A stretch of DNA of 11,151 nt from Flavobacteriales bacterium UBA4660 (GCA_002405435.1 DHLU01000142.1:2103-13253); one strand, 5' to 3'. Counted from the first letter of the stretch, positions 1-7,580 are shown. The notes: generated from the letters alone by a model not told the origin. A program made the numbers and translations.

Positions 1-359
1 GGGTGGTGCAGCATATCCGCTATATACCCGATCAGGAGGTGGCGGGTTATTTCAGTGCGGCCGATTTGGTGGTATTGCCCTATAAAAGCGCCACCCAAAG
101 CGGCATTGCGGCCATCGCCCGGCATTTCGGGACTCCGGTCATACTTTCAGACGCGGGTGGACTGGCAGAGGGGGTTGGCGAAGGCGCCGGCATCACCATC
201 GTGCAGGGAGTCACTTCTGAAAAACTCCGCGCCGCCATCGAAGCGTTTTTCAACGACGGCCATCGCGAAGCCGTGCTGCCTCAGGATGATGCTGCAGCGT
301 GGCGCTCCTACACGCGCACGCTGCTCGATCTTTGCACCCAAATTATCGGTAAAATATGA
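1..359 (+). CDS. Glycosyltransferase, family-4-like, C-terminal part (cut by window edge)
   Basis: This is the last ~119 codons of a glycosyltransferase whose start lies upstream of the window. The reading frame is open from the first base, so the GTG codons near the edge are probably internal. The visible part is the second Rossmann domain of a GT-B fold. It has a segment like YIPDQEVAGYFSAADLVVLPY, then a short TQSGI stretch where family-4 enzymes bind the nucleotide-sugar phosphates, then IARHFGTPVILSD and GGLAE. Such enzymes move a sugar from a nucleotide donor to a lipid or polysaccharide acceptor at the inner face of the membrane. The acceptor cannot be read from this fragment. The stop codon overlaps the start of the next gene (ATGA), so the two are probably co-translated. 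The fold assignment is strong; the exact substrate is unknown. Confidence 0.85.
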   Translation, partial: VVQHIRYIPDQEVAGYFSAADLVVLPYKSATQSGIAAIARHFGTPVILSDAGGLAEGVGEGAGITIVQGVTSEKLRAAIEAFFNDGHREAVLPQDDAAAWRSYTRTLLDLCTQIIGKI

Positions 360-1252
360 ATTACACATACAGGGTATTCCCCGCAGTGTTCGCTTGCTTG
401 GTGGTTGTCGGCGTGTCAGCCCAATCCGGGTTATTGTGGAAAGTCTCTAAGCCGGGGTTCAGAAAAGTATCTTACCTCTTTGGCACCATGCATACCAGCG
501 ACAGCCTGTGCAATACCTGGAGTGATGCCTGGTGGGAGGCTTTCCGCAGTTGTGACGTGGTCGCAGGGGAAGCCGATTTCGCAGACTTCAGCCAGGCCTT
601 CGAGGCCTTGTCCTTGTCTATGATGAAGGACACCCTGCTTAGTGATCTCTATTCACCCGGAGATTATGCCTTCGTCGATTCGGTCATGAAAGCAGGCAGT
701 GCGCCGGGCATGGGGGCCATGCACCGCAAAGTCAGGCCGCTGATCAGCATGATTGCCCTGATGGAGCAACCGGATACCAGCGGGCCTTTCGAGGATCTCA
801 TGGATAGGCGCCTGCAGCAAATGGCCCGGCGGGACGGGAAGCAGGTCGTCGGACTGGAGTCGGCCAGGGAGCAGATGAAGAGTATCGCAGTGCTTTCCTT
901 GCAGGAGGAAGCCGCCATCCTGCTCGAATTTTTGCGCAGTAACCAGGGCGTTTCAGACTACCTCTATGACATGGCGGCCACCTATGTGCAGCAAGACCTT
1001 CAGTTGCTCGCTGAAGACCCATCGATGAAGCAACTCCCGCCACGGCTGCTGAAGGCCCTCTTGGATGAGCGCAATGCGAGGTTTCTTTCTCGCGTAGTGC
1101 CACTCATGAAAAAGAAACGGGTGTTTTGTGCGGTCGGCGCCATGCACCTGGTCGGTGATACCGGTATGATCGAAGGCTTACGTAACGCGGGATTTGAGGT
1201 AGTGGCTGAGCCCTTCACGTTTACCGCACCGGCCGCAGGTCCTGGCCGTTGA
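356..1252 (+). CDS. TraB/GumN-family protein, exported
   Basis: A 298-residue protein of the TraB/GumN (PrgY, TIKI-like) family. Residues 1-22 look like a signal peptide (MNYTYRV, a hydrophobic stretch, then SAQ), so it is probably periplasmic or surface-exposed. Family marks are visible in order: LFGTMH at 41-46 (first conserved G-x-x-H), GLES at 166-169, DERN at 237-240, and VGAMHLVGDTGMIEGL from about residue 260, the typical second histidine motif. Eukaryotic TIKI relatives are metal-dependent proteases, and the two histidine motifs would fit metal binding. The role of the bacterial members is largely unknown. The start overlaps the stop of the glycosyltransferase by 4 bases, implying translational coupling. 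In Xanthomonas, gumN lies by a polysaccharide cluster, so a glycosyltransferase neighbour is suggestive but not proof of a polysaccharide role. No SD is seen before the start. Confidence 0.88.
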   Translation: MNYTYRVFPAVFACLVVVGVSAQSGLLWKVSKPGFRKVSYLFGTMHTSDSLCNTWSDAWWEAFRSCDVVAGEADFADFSQAFEALSLSMMKDTLLSDLYSPGDYAFVDSVMKAGSAPGMGAMHRKVRPLISMIALMEQPDTSGPFEDLMDRRLQQMARRDGKQVVGLESAREQMKSIAVLSLQEEAAILLEFLRSNQGVSDYLYDMAATYVQQDLQLLAEDPSMKQLPPRLLKALLDERNARFLSRVVPLMKKKRVFCAVGAMHLVGDTGMIEGLRNAGFEVVAEPFTFTAPAAGPGR

Positions 1253-1270
1253 AGCCGGCGACATGTCCGG

Positions 1271-2758
1271 TTATTGATCGCCCTGCCTGAGCAGCGTCTT
1301 CACCTTTTCGAGCGCTGCATCACGGCCTGACCTGAGGTCTTCCGGTGTTTCCACCACCCATATATCCGGGGTGATACTCTGCCGCTCGTACAAAAAGTGG
1401 TTGTCGTAATTGTATCGAATGGTCGAAATGTACAGGCCAATACCCGTTTCAAGAAGTGTGTAGTGCGCCGGATTACCGAAGGTACCCGTCATCGGACCCA
1501 GGCAAGGTTCACCCACCACGGTGCCGATGCGGTGCTTCTTGAAGGCATGGGTCATGTCTACACCCGCAGAGGCAGTCAGTCCGTTGATCAGCAGGAACTT
1601 TTTCCCCCTGAATATCAACTTCTTGTTCTTTACCAGGGGCTTGCTGAAGTAAACCGTATCCTGCTCGCCGTCTTTCAGCGCCATAACATCCATGTATCCC
1701 TGCACATCTTCATTGCCCCTGTATACCACCCGCATGGCCACCCGGGTGAAGAACATCAAGAAGCGGTTGTACCTGGAGCGGGCGAGATCGCTTTGCCGTG
1801 CGATGATATTGGAAGGCGTGTTGTATCCGTCTTCGATGAGGTAGGCGGTCAGTTCTTCGACATTGCCCGAGCTTCCGCCTGTATTGCCGCGCAAATCAAT
1901 AACAATGTTGGGAATGTTTTCTCTATTCAGCATCGTGAACGAACGCTCGAGGAAATGACTGAATTTCTTATTGTTGGGCGGGGCGAAAGAACCAATCCGC
2001 AACACACCAAGTCCGTTGACGCGGTCAATATCGAGGTGAAAATCTTTGTTGACGCTATTGGCAGGATGGCTTTGAATCAAATCCTGCACCACATCAAACT
2101 CTGCCGTGTTGAGGGCCTTGTAGGCCACGGTGTCAGCCATCGAGCTGTCAGGCCGGATGACAACAAATTCGTTGATGCGCTTCACCGGAATCACCAGTCC
2201 CGCCACCTGATAAAAGATGGCGTCGGCTACACGCGCGGTTCCAACCGGCGAATCGCCTTCTGCGCAGCTGAAGTCAAGCAGATGTGCATAGACGGTATCG
2301 GCCGGGATTCCGTTGATGCTGACGATACGGGTACCGGGCGAGAGTTTTCCTGTCAGGTCTTCCCGCACGTAGAGGCCCCCGGGATCGGAAAAAACCCGGA
2401 GTGGCAGGATTGGCTGGTTGTGCGCCAGCTGGTATTCGGTCAGCGAGCTGAACTCAAGTACCGTGTGGGAGTCGCGCAACATACCCAGCAACCTTGAGAT
2501 GCGGCGGGCGAATCCGGCATAGGTATCTCCTTTGCTCAATGCGTTTATGGTTTCGTCTACCGCATCGTACCAGCGGTCTTTGTCGGCGAAAGCAAACAGG
2601 TCGGGATGAGCAGATTCGAGTGTATAGATCAGCTCATCGAAGTCTAACTTCAGCAGTTCCGCGTCGATGTTGTCCAGAAAAGCGGGTTGGCCGCGCAAGA
2701 CAGTGGCGCAGAGTACACTGCAGGCACACAGGGCGGTTATCCTGAAAAAGCCGGGCAT
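1271..2758 (-). CDS. S41-family peptidase (tail-specific protease-like), exported
   Basis: A 495-residue secreted serine peptidase of clan SK, family S41. I place the start at the ATG at 2758; an upstream TTG at 2779 would add seven residues before the signal peptide. Residues 1-24 form a hydrophobic export signal (FFRITALCACSVLCATVL). The N-terminal helical part carries LRDSHT (95-99), where this family keeps its catalytic histidine (H98). A PDZ-like part spans roughly 115-215, including LSPGTRIVSINGIPAD. The catalytic core shows VIDLRGNTGGSSG (286-298) and LLINGLTASAG (389-399), with S397 as the expected nucleophile. SITPDIWV near the end is typical of S41 proteins. The segment where C-terminal processing proteases carry a catalytic lysine reads GEPCLGPMTG, without lysine, so a tricorn-like Ser/His mechanism is more likely. 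The gene converges on the GumN gene with an 18-base gap. The substrate is unknown. Confidence 0.85.
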   Translation of the reverse strand: MPGFFRITALCACSVLCATVLRGQPAFLDNIDAELLKLDFDELIYTLESAHPDLFAFADKDRWYDAVDETINALSKGDTYAGFARRISRLLGMLRDSHTVLEFSSLTEYQLAHNQPILPLRVFSDPGGLYVREDLTGKLSPGTRIVSINGIPADTVYAHLLDFSCAEGDSPVGTARVADAIFYQVAGLVIPVKRINEFVVIRPDSSMADTVAYKALNTAEFDVVQDLIQSHPANSVNKDFHLDIDRVNGLGVLRIGSFAPPNNKKFSHFLERSFTMLNRENIPNIVIDLRGNTGGSSGNVEELTAYLIEDGYNTPSNIIARQSDLARSRYNRFLMFFTRVAMRVVYRGNEDVQGYMDVMALKDGEQDTVYFSKPLVKNKKLIFRGKKFLLINGLTASAGVDMTHAFKKHRIGTVVGEPCLGPMTGTFGNPAHYTLLETGIGLYISTIRYNYDNHFLYERQSITPDIWVVETPEDLRSGRDAALEKVKTLLRQGDQ

Positions 2759-2784
2759 AGAAAAGTCTAACGTGGACAATGGGG

Positions 2785-2792
2785 CAAAAGTT
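2785..2792 (-). promoter_or_regulatory. Possible -7 promoter element for the S41 peptidase gene
   Basis: Read on the - strand this is AACTTTTG, one mismatch from the Bacteroidota -7 consensus TAnnTTTG. It lies about 26 bases before the ATG chosen at 2758 and would give a short leader. No convincing -33 TTG is seen at the usual distance, so this is only a candidate. It lies between the S41 gene and the end of paaZ, so the two genes need not share a transcript. Confidence 0.3.
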
Positions 2793-2818
2793 GTGCAGGG
2801 ATGTAGAGGAGGCCCGGG

Positions 2819-4876
2819 TTAGTCCTCCTGGTTCCTCTTTTTCACCATCGTCAGGATGGTGGCCAGCGCTACGGTTTCTCCGGTTTCGTCGTACACATCC
2901 ACCAGGAATTTTACGATGCCCTTGGCGATGTCTTCCGGACTGCGCTTTTCCTGATCGACCTTTTCCTTGACGGTAAACCTGACTCCGATGGTCATGCCCG
3001 GGTATACCGGCTTGGTGAATCGGCACTCGTCAAGTCCATAGTTCAACAACACCGGGCCTTTGGCCGGGTCAACGAAGAGTCCGGCGGCTTTCGAAAGCAC
3101 AAAATAACCGTGGGCCACCCGCTGGGTGAAGATGGTGCCCTCGAGCGAAGTGGCGTCCATATGTGCGTAGAAATTATCGCCGCTGACATTGGCGAAATTG
3201 ACGATGTCAGCTTCCGATACAGTGTGCTTATGGGTGAAAACTGTCTGGCCGACCTCCATGTCTTCAAAATGTTTGCGAAACAGGTGCGGCTGCGACTCGG
3301 TCAGTTTGGCTCCGTACTGGAAAGTGCCTGTGATATGGGTGAGGGTAGTGGGCGTACCCTGAATGGCCGTACGTTGAAGATAATGCATTACACCGCGTTT
3401 GCCGCCCATTTCCTCACCACCTCCGGCCCGGCCCGGTCCGCCGTGCACCAGCAGGGGCATGGGTGAACCATGGCCGGTACTTTCGGGTGCACTTTCCCGG
3501 TTGAGTACCAGTATACGCCCGTGGTGGGAGGCAGCGCCCAGCACAAAATCCCGGGCCGTATCTTCATTCATGGTGGTAATGCTGCAAACCAGCGAACCTT
3601 TGCCCAGTTTGGCAAGGGTCACAGCCTCCTCAAGGGTGTGGTAAGGCATCAGGGTGGCCACCGGTCCGAAGGCCTCCACCTCATGGGACGACCGCTGGGC
3701 GTGGGGTTTCGAATTGAGCAGCAGCACGGGGGAGATGAATGCGCCTTTGCCTGCATCGGCATCAACAACCTCCACGTGGGCGGGGTTTCCGAAAATCACC
3801 TCACTGTCGCGTTTCAACAGTTCAATTTTTTCAAGCACTTCGCGGTACTGGGTCTTGCCCGCGAGCGCGCCCATACGCACCTTCTCGTGCCTGGGGTTCC
3901 CGATGACTGTCTGGGCAAGCGCGGCAGACAAGGACCTACCCACTGCTTCCACCAGGTTTTCGGGTACCAGGATGCGCCTCACCGCTGTGCATTTTTGCCC
4001 ACATTTGGTGGTAATTTCCTTGCGCATTTCCTTAATGAACAAATCAAATTCAGGGGTGCCCGGCACGGCATCCGGACCCAGCACAGAGGCATTAAGTGAG
4101 TCGGCTTCCATGTTGAATGGTACCGACAACTCGATGATGCGCGGGTGAGCACGCAACGTTCTTCCTGTTCCCGCGCTGCCGGTGAAGGTTACCACGTCCT
4201 GTTCGTTCACCGCGTCGAGCAGTCCGGCGGCTGAGCCGCAGATGAGTTGCAGCGCACCTTCTGGCAGTATGCCTGAGGCGATGATATCGCGCGTGACCGC
4301 TTCTGCAAGGTAGGAAGTGATGGTGGCGGGCTTCACGACGGCCGGCATCCCTGCCAGCAGGTTGACCGCAATCTTTTCCAGCATGCCCCAAACCGGAAAG
4401 TTGAAGGCATTGATGTGGATGGCCACACCTTCGCGGGGCACCAGCAGGTGATGTCCGATAAAGGTACCGCCCTTCGACAGGCGGGCAGGTTCGCCCTCAC
4501 ACAGGTAAGGCAGGTTAGGGAATTGACGCCGTAAGCTACTGTATGCGAATAAGTTGCCTATTCCTCCATCAATGTCAATGAGGTTGTCGATGCGGGTGGC
4601 ACCGGTACTGAAACTGACATCGTAATAGGCCTGCTTGCGCTCAGACAAAAACAGGGCGAGCGCCTTGAGCATGCGACCCCGCTCGTGAAAGGTCATCTTG
4701 CGCAGCGCCGGTCCGCCCCGCTCGCGGGCGTAGGTCAGCATGGCCCCGAAATCGATGCCTGTGGTATCGGCCAGGCCGATTTCGTCGCCGGTAACCGCAT
4801 TATACAGCGGGGTACCGCTTCCGGAACCGAAGGTCCATTGACCCTGCTGGTAGTTGAGAATTTTGCTAAGACCCAT
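2819..4876 (-). CDS. paaZ: PaaZ: oxepin-CoA hydrolase / 3-oxo-5,6-dehydrosuberyl-CoA semialdehyde dehydrogenase
   Basis: A complete 685-residue PaaZ (the E. coli protein is about 681). It is a cytoplasmic fusion enzyme of aerobic phenylacetate breakdown: the C-terminal hydratase opens the oxepin-CoA ring and the N-terminal dehydrogenase oxidises the resulting aldehyde with NADP. The aldehyde dehydrogenase domain spans about 1-520. It shows INAFNFPVWG (155-164), KPAT (182-185), FTGSAG (231-236), NME with the general base E257, and KCGQKCTAVRR with the catalytic C296. These match the E256/C295 pair of the E. coli enzyme. The MaoC-like (R)-hydratase domain spans about 530-685. Its catalytic pair is D567 and H572 in the segment SGDNFYAH, followed by VAHGYFVLS. 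All key residues are present, so the enzyme should work. It starts at an ATG without SD. No other paa gene is in the window, so the epoxidase and beta-oxidation enzymes must be encoded elsewhere. Confidence 0.96.
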   Translation of the reverse strand: MGLSKILNYQQGQWTFGSGSGTPLYNAVTGDEIGLADTTGIDFGAMLTYARERGGPALRKMTFHERGRMLKALALFLSERKQAYYDVSFSTGATRIDNLIDIDGGIGNLFAYSSLRRQFPNLPYLCEGEPARLSKGGTFIGHHLLVPREGVAIHINAFNFPVWGMLEKIAVNLLAGMPAVVKPATITSYLAEAVTRDIIASGILPEGALQLICGSAAGLLDAVNEQDVVTFTGSAGTGRTLRAHPRIIELSVPFNMEADSLNASVLGPDAVPGTPEFDLFIKEMRKEITTKCGQKCTAVRRILVPENLVEAVGRSLSAALAQTVIGNPRHEKVRMGALAGKTQYREVLEKIELLKRDSEVIFGNPAHVEVVDADAGKGAFISPVLLLNSKPHAQRSSHEVEAFGPVATLMPYHTLEEAVTLAKLGKGSLVCSITTMNEDTARDFVLGAASHHGRILVLNRESAPESTGHGSPMPLLVHGGPGRAGGGEEMGGKRGVMHYLQRTAIQGTPTTLTHITGTFQYGAKLTESQPHLFRKHFEDMEVGQTVFTHKHTVSEADIVNFANVSGDNFYAHMDATSLEGTIFTQRVAHGYFVLSKAAGLFVDPAKGPVLLNYGLDECRFTKPVYPGMTIGVRFTVKEKVDQEKRSPEDIAKGIVKFLVDVYDETGETVALATILTMVKKRNQED

Positions 4877-4967
4877 AATGACTGCCTGAATTGGGAAAAT
4901 TGAGTGATTTTTCAGGATGTTCCGGCAAACAGACCGTTTCGGTTCAGTATTTGCCCGAACGCCAGGC

Positions 4968-4975
4968 CAAAATTA
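4968..4975 (-). promoter_or_regulatory. -7 promoter element for paaZ
   Basis: On the - strand this reads TAATTTTG, a perfect match to the Bacteroidota -7 consensus TAnnTTTG. It sits 91 bases before the paaZ start, implying a leader of about 85 nt. I see no clear TTG at the -33 distance, so it may need an activator or be a weak promoter. It is one half of a back-to-back pair with the element at 5030-5037. The 298-base gap between the two divergent genes holds these elements and a small leader hairpin; I see nothing else in it. Confidence 0.5.
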
Positions 4976-5029
4976 GTGATGCACCCCGAAACCGATTAAA
5001 AAATGATAGCCACCATTTAATCATTTGTT

Positions 5030-5037
5030 TATCTTTG
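5030..5037 (+). promoter_or_regulatory. -7 promoter element for the T9SS-sorted protein gene
   Basis: TATCTTTG matches TAnnTTTG perfectly and lies in the most AT-rich part of the gap (about 4995-5040). Transcription would begin near 5044 and give a leader of about 130 nt before the ATG at 5175. A good -33 TTG is not visible at 17-23 bases upstream. The leader is A-rich just before the start codon, as is common for Bacteroidota genes that lack an SD. Confidence 0.55.
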
Positions 5038-5114
5038 AATCGCCGAAACAAAACATTTTAGCCCCGGTTTCCGAAAGGGATATCCGCAGCGCATGTAACA
5101 AACACTAACTTTTA

Positions 5115-5131
5115 GGAGTATAAGAAACTCC
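5115..5131 (+). other. Small hairpin in the leader of the T9SS-sorted protein gene
   Basis: GGAGT (5115-5119) pairs with ACTCC (5127-5131) around a 7-base loop, inside the predicted leader. Only five pairs form, so it is weak. The first arm resembles an SD core but lies 56 bases from the start codon, too far to serve as one. Listed as the only leader structure I could find. Confidence 0.25.
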
Positions 5132-5174
5132 GTAAACCGAAATACGACTCAAACAAACCAAAACCTAGTTTACA

Positions 5175-6167
5175 ATGAAGAAAATTTTCTCAATCGTATG
5201 TGCAGTGTGCCTCGCTTTTGCAGCGGGCGCCACTGATGCACAACTCCTCGTTCAGAAAGTAGACAACGGGGGCATCGTGCCCGGCAACACGTACCGTGTG
5301 TATGTGCACCTGACGGATGCGAACAAGGATGTTCACGCCATCTTCGGAGATGCTACTGACCCCCTCAGCATCACCAGCACGGCTCCTTTCTTCCAACATG
5401 CCTTTGGCGACTATTCGGCCATTGCCATGAACCCGGTAGCCATCAACGCAGCACCTGCGCTGGCTTTTGATTCGTGGATTACCCTTGGCTATGAGTCCAG
5501 CGAAGGCAATGATATGTGGGACATAGGCATGTCTTTCGCCAACTTTAACAACGGTAATGGAATTTCCACCGACAACGGTGCGTGGTTCCTGCTGCCTACT
5601 GACGAAAAATGTGATGCCAACAGCAATGGCCTCGTGCTCATTGCCCAGTTCACCACCACTGGTGTAGCGTCAGGCACACTGAACATTCAGGGCTGGGACG
5701 GACCCAACAACAACTGGCAGGCGCGCAACCTGACCTTCACCACGGCCAACGCGGTAGTGTTCGGTTGCACCGATGCGGGCGCTGCCAACTATAACGCTCA
5801 GGCGGGTTTCAATGACGGAACTTGCGAATATTCAGCAGGTAACAACACCAATACTCATCACGCCGGCGGCCACGCCGGAGTGGTTTCCCGCACTGAGGAA
5901 GGCCAGACCTGGGATGTATTCCCTAACCCCCTCCGTGAAGGATTGGTTCACGTTCAACTGAGCAACGAATTCGATATGTCACTCAACAACGTGATCCGCA
6001 TCGTTGACGGTGCAGGCCGTATCGTGAGGGAACTGCAGGTCAATGACGGCATGGTTATCGGCGGCAACCGCGTTTCCATCGACCAGAATTTTGCCGGTGG
6101 AACCTATAAGGTCATCCTGACGCAGGGTGAAAAGACCGAAAGCAAAACTTTTGTGGTAGAGCGCTAA
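5175..6167 (+). CDS. Secreted protein with T9SS type A sorting domain
   Basis: A 330-residue secreted protein of unknown function. Residues 1-22 are a clear signal peptide (MKKIFSIV, hydrophobic core, TDA before Q23). Residues ~23-195 are a domain beginning LLVQKVDNGGIVPGNTYRVY, with an internal HAIFGDA; from memory this arrangement recurs in secreted flavobacterial proteins, but I know no assigned function. Residues 197-219 form the short GCTD...NYN...DGTCEY motif, with two cysteines likely to form a disulfide, common as a spacer in T9SS cargo. A glycine/histidine-rich linker (THHAGGHAG) follows. Residues ~245-330 are the sorting domain: VFPNPLREG (248-256), a GRIVREL strand, FAGGTYKVIL (306-315) and a final KTFVVER. 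The protein should cross the outer membrane by T9SS and be anchored or released. It is transcribed alone, between its own promoter and a strong terminator. Confidence 0.9.
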   Translation: MKKIFSIVCAVCLAFAAGATDAQLLVQKVDNGGIVPGNTYRVYVHLTDANKDVHAIFGDATDPLSITSTAPFFQHAFGDYSAIAMNPVAINAAPALAFDSWITLGYESSEGNDMWDIGMSFANFNNGNGISTDNGAWFLLPTDEKCDANSNGLVLIAQFTTTGVASGTLNIQGWDGPNNNWQARNLTFTTANAVVFGCTDAGAANYNAQAGFNDGTCEYSAGNNTNTHHAGGHAGVVSRTEEGQTWDVFPNPLREGLVHVQLSNEFDMSLNNVIRIVDGAGRIVRELQVNDGMVIGGNRVSIDQNFAGGTYKVILTQGEKTESKTFVVER

Positions 6168-6193
6168 GCCCGACCACATAAAAATAAGCATGG

Positions 6194-6227
6194 AAAACGC
6201 CTTCCTTCGGGAAGGCGTTTTTGTTTT
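6194..6227 (+). terminator. Rho-independent terminator after the T9SS-sorted protein gene
   Basis: AAAACGCCTTCC (6194-6205) pairs perfectly with GGAAGGCGTTTT around a TTCG tetraloop (6206-6209), giving 12 base pairs with the extra-stable C(UUCG)G closure. A T-rich tract runs to 6227. It begins 26 bases after the stop codon. This is the strongest terminator in the window and separates the secreted protein from xth. Confidence 0.95.
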
Positions 6228-6309
6228 GTACCGGTGTGTCGCTTCCAGTCCGGCGTAAGGAGACACCGTTTCAGGTCTATTTCACCGGTATCCGGTCGCC
6301 AATTTGTGC

Positions 6310-6317
6310 TTCCTTTG
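6310..6317 (+). promoter_or_regulatory. Possible -7 element just before xth (leaderless start)
   Basis: TTCCTTTG matches TAnnTTTG at all but one fixed position (the A is T). Only CCGC lies between it and the ATG at 6322. If used, transcription would begin at or next to the start codon. The same 4-base distance is seen before dnaX and uvrB. There is no clear -33 element. Confidence 0.35.
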
Positions 6318-6321
6318 CCGC

Positions 6322-7098
6322 ATGCACAGGATAATCAGCTTTAATGTAAATGGGATCAGGGCCATGGCCAAAAAGGGTTTTGCGGAGCCCATTGCGCGGC
6401 TGAATGCAGATGTGCTCTGTCTGCAGGAAACCAAGGCTACGCCGGAGCAGGTGCAGGAGGCATTAAAGGATGTGGAAGGCTATCACCTTTTTGCCAACAG
6501 CGCCGAACGCCCGGGCTACAGCGGAACGGCCGTACTCACGCGGATCAATCCCGCCAATGTGACCTATGGGCTCGGCATTGCCGAACACGATAACGAAGGC
6601 CGCACTATTACTGCCGAGTACAAGGGTTGTTACGTCGTTAACACCTATGTGCCCAATAGTGGCCAGGAACTCGTCAGGTTGGAGTATCGCCAGCGCTGGG
6701 ACAAGGACATGCTGGCCTTTCTCAAGAAACTTTCTGACAAAAAACCGGTTATATGGCTGGGCGATATGAATGTGGCGCACAGACCCATCGACCTGGCGAA
6801 TCCCAAGACCAACTACAACAAGACATCAGGCTATACCCAGCAGGAAATTGACGGCATGGATGCTTTTCACAAGTCGGGATTCATCGATACGTTCCGTCAT
6901 TTTTATCCGGAAATGGTCAAGTACAGCTGGTGGAGTGCCCGTTTTAATTCGCGCGCAAAAAACATTGGGTGGCGCATTGACTACGTGATATGTGATGCGG
7001 CTGCGGTCGGGCATGTCAAGGACGCCTTCATCCTCAATGACATTCCCGGCAGCGATCATTGTCCGGTGGGAATCACCCTGTCCCCTGGTCTGCTGTAA
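6322..7098 (+). CDS. xth: Exodeoxyribonuclease III (AP endonuclease)
   Basis: A 258-residue enzyme of the ExoIII/APE1 family, which cuts DNA at abasic sites and removes 3' blocking groups in base excision repair in the cytoplasm. The start is the ATG at 6322, giving MHRIISFNVNGIRA, the usual N-terminus; an upstream TTG at 6304 would add six odd residues. Catalytic residues are all present: N8 and N10 region, E36 (LQETK, metal binding), Y109 (NTYVPN), D148 and N150 (LGDMN), D220 (WRIDY) and the closing D245-H246 (GSDHCPVG). Its length and the NTYVPNSG segment fit the ExoA-type branch. The gene follows a strong terminator, so it has its own promoter, possibly the -7 motif ending 4 bases before the ATG. 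The small membrane protein gene starts 24 bases downstream and is probably co-transcribed. Confidence 0.96.
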   Translation: MHRIISFNVNGIRAMAKKGFAEPIARLNADVLCLQETKATPEQVQEALKDVEGYHLFANSAERPGYSGTAVLTRINPANVTYGLGIAEHDNEGRTITAEYKGCYVVNTYVPNSGQELVRLEYRQRWDKDMLAFLKKLSDKKPVIWLGDMNVAHRPIDLANPKTNYNKTSGYTQQEIDGMDAFHKSGFIDTFRHFYPEMVKYSWWSARFNSRAKNIGWRIDYVICDAAAVGHVKDAFILNDIPGSDHCPVGITLSPGLL

Positions 7099-7122
7099 AT
7101 TCGACCGTTGAAAAAATACCCT

Positions 7123-7545
7123 ATGGCTTCCAATTCAAAAAAAATCGCCGGAAGTATTGCCGGCCTGATTACCGCGCTGGTCCTGATTATGCTCCTTGAG
7201 CGACTCAGCGGCACCTTGTATCCGCCACCTGCCGCTACCCGGCAGCCCACGATAGAAGAACTCGAGTTGTTTATCGCATCGGCACCTTTCGGTGCGGTGG
7301 CCTTGCTGCTGCTTTCTTATCTGACGGGCGCCTTCGCAGGAGGTTTTGTGGGCACCCTGCTGGCCAGGCCTTCATGGGTGCCTGCGCTGGTGGTAGGTCT
7401 TTTTCTCACCATGGGCAGTGTCGTGAACCTGCTTATGGTGAAGCATCCTGCGGGTTACTGGGCTATGCTGGCCATCTATCTGCCGGGTGCACTGGCCGGT
7501 GCAAAACTGGCCATGAAAAAACCGGCTCCTGTCGAGCAGATGTAA
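7123..7545 (+). CDS. Small four-helix membrane protein, unknown function
   Basis: A 140-residue protein I do not recognise by name. I start it at the ATG at 7123 (MASNSKKIAG); a TTG at 7108 would add five residues. It has four likely membrane helices: about 8-27, 55-80, 85-106 and 112-130, rich in Gly, Ala and Leu. A polar loop with PPP and acidic residues lies between helices 1 and 2 (about 31-53), and the C-terminus is short and basic (MKKP). Glycine-rich packing motifs (GAFAGGFVG, PGALAGAKLA) lie in helices 2 and 4. It follows xth by 24 bases on the same strand and converges on dnaX with a 35-base gap. An A8 run covers codons 5-8. Its function cannot be inferred; the link to xth is only positional. 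Confidence 0.8.
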   Translation: MASNSKKIAGSIAGLITALVLIMLLERLSGTLYPPPAATRQPTIEELELFIASAPFGAVALLLLSYLTGAFAGGFVGTLLARPSWVPALVVGLFLTMGSVVNLLMVKHPAGYWAMLAIYLPGALAGAKLAMKKPAPVEQM

Positions 7546-7580
7546 GCGGCGTGAAGCGCCAGTGCTGGTAATGGCAGCAT

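Noticed and set aside
1230..1270. Terminator between the convergent GumN and S41 genes
   Set aside because: Only 4-5 bp GC-rich repeats (CCGG, CGGCC/GGCCG) are present and no T tract follows.
1397..2497. Long open frame (366 codons) on the + strand
   Set aside because: It lies entirely antisense to the S41 peptidase gene, whose motifs are clear, and its translation has no recognisable domain.
3470..4148. Open frames on the + strand of 164-209 codons
   Set aside because: They are antisense to paaZ, which has a full set of catalytic residues; the antisense translations look random.
7137..7144. A8 run in the small membrane protein gene as a second slippage site
   Set aside because: It lies at codons 5-8, where slippage would only destroy the protein; no meaningful short product or partner frame is seen.
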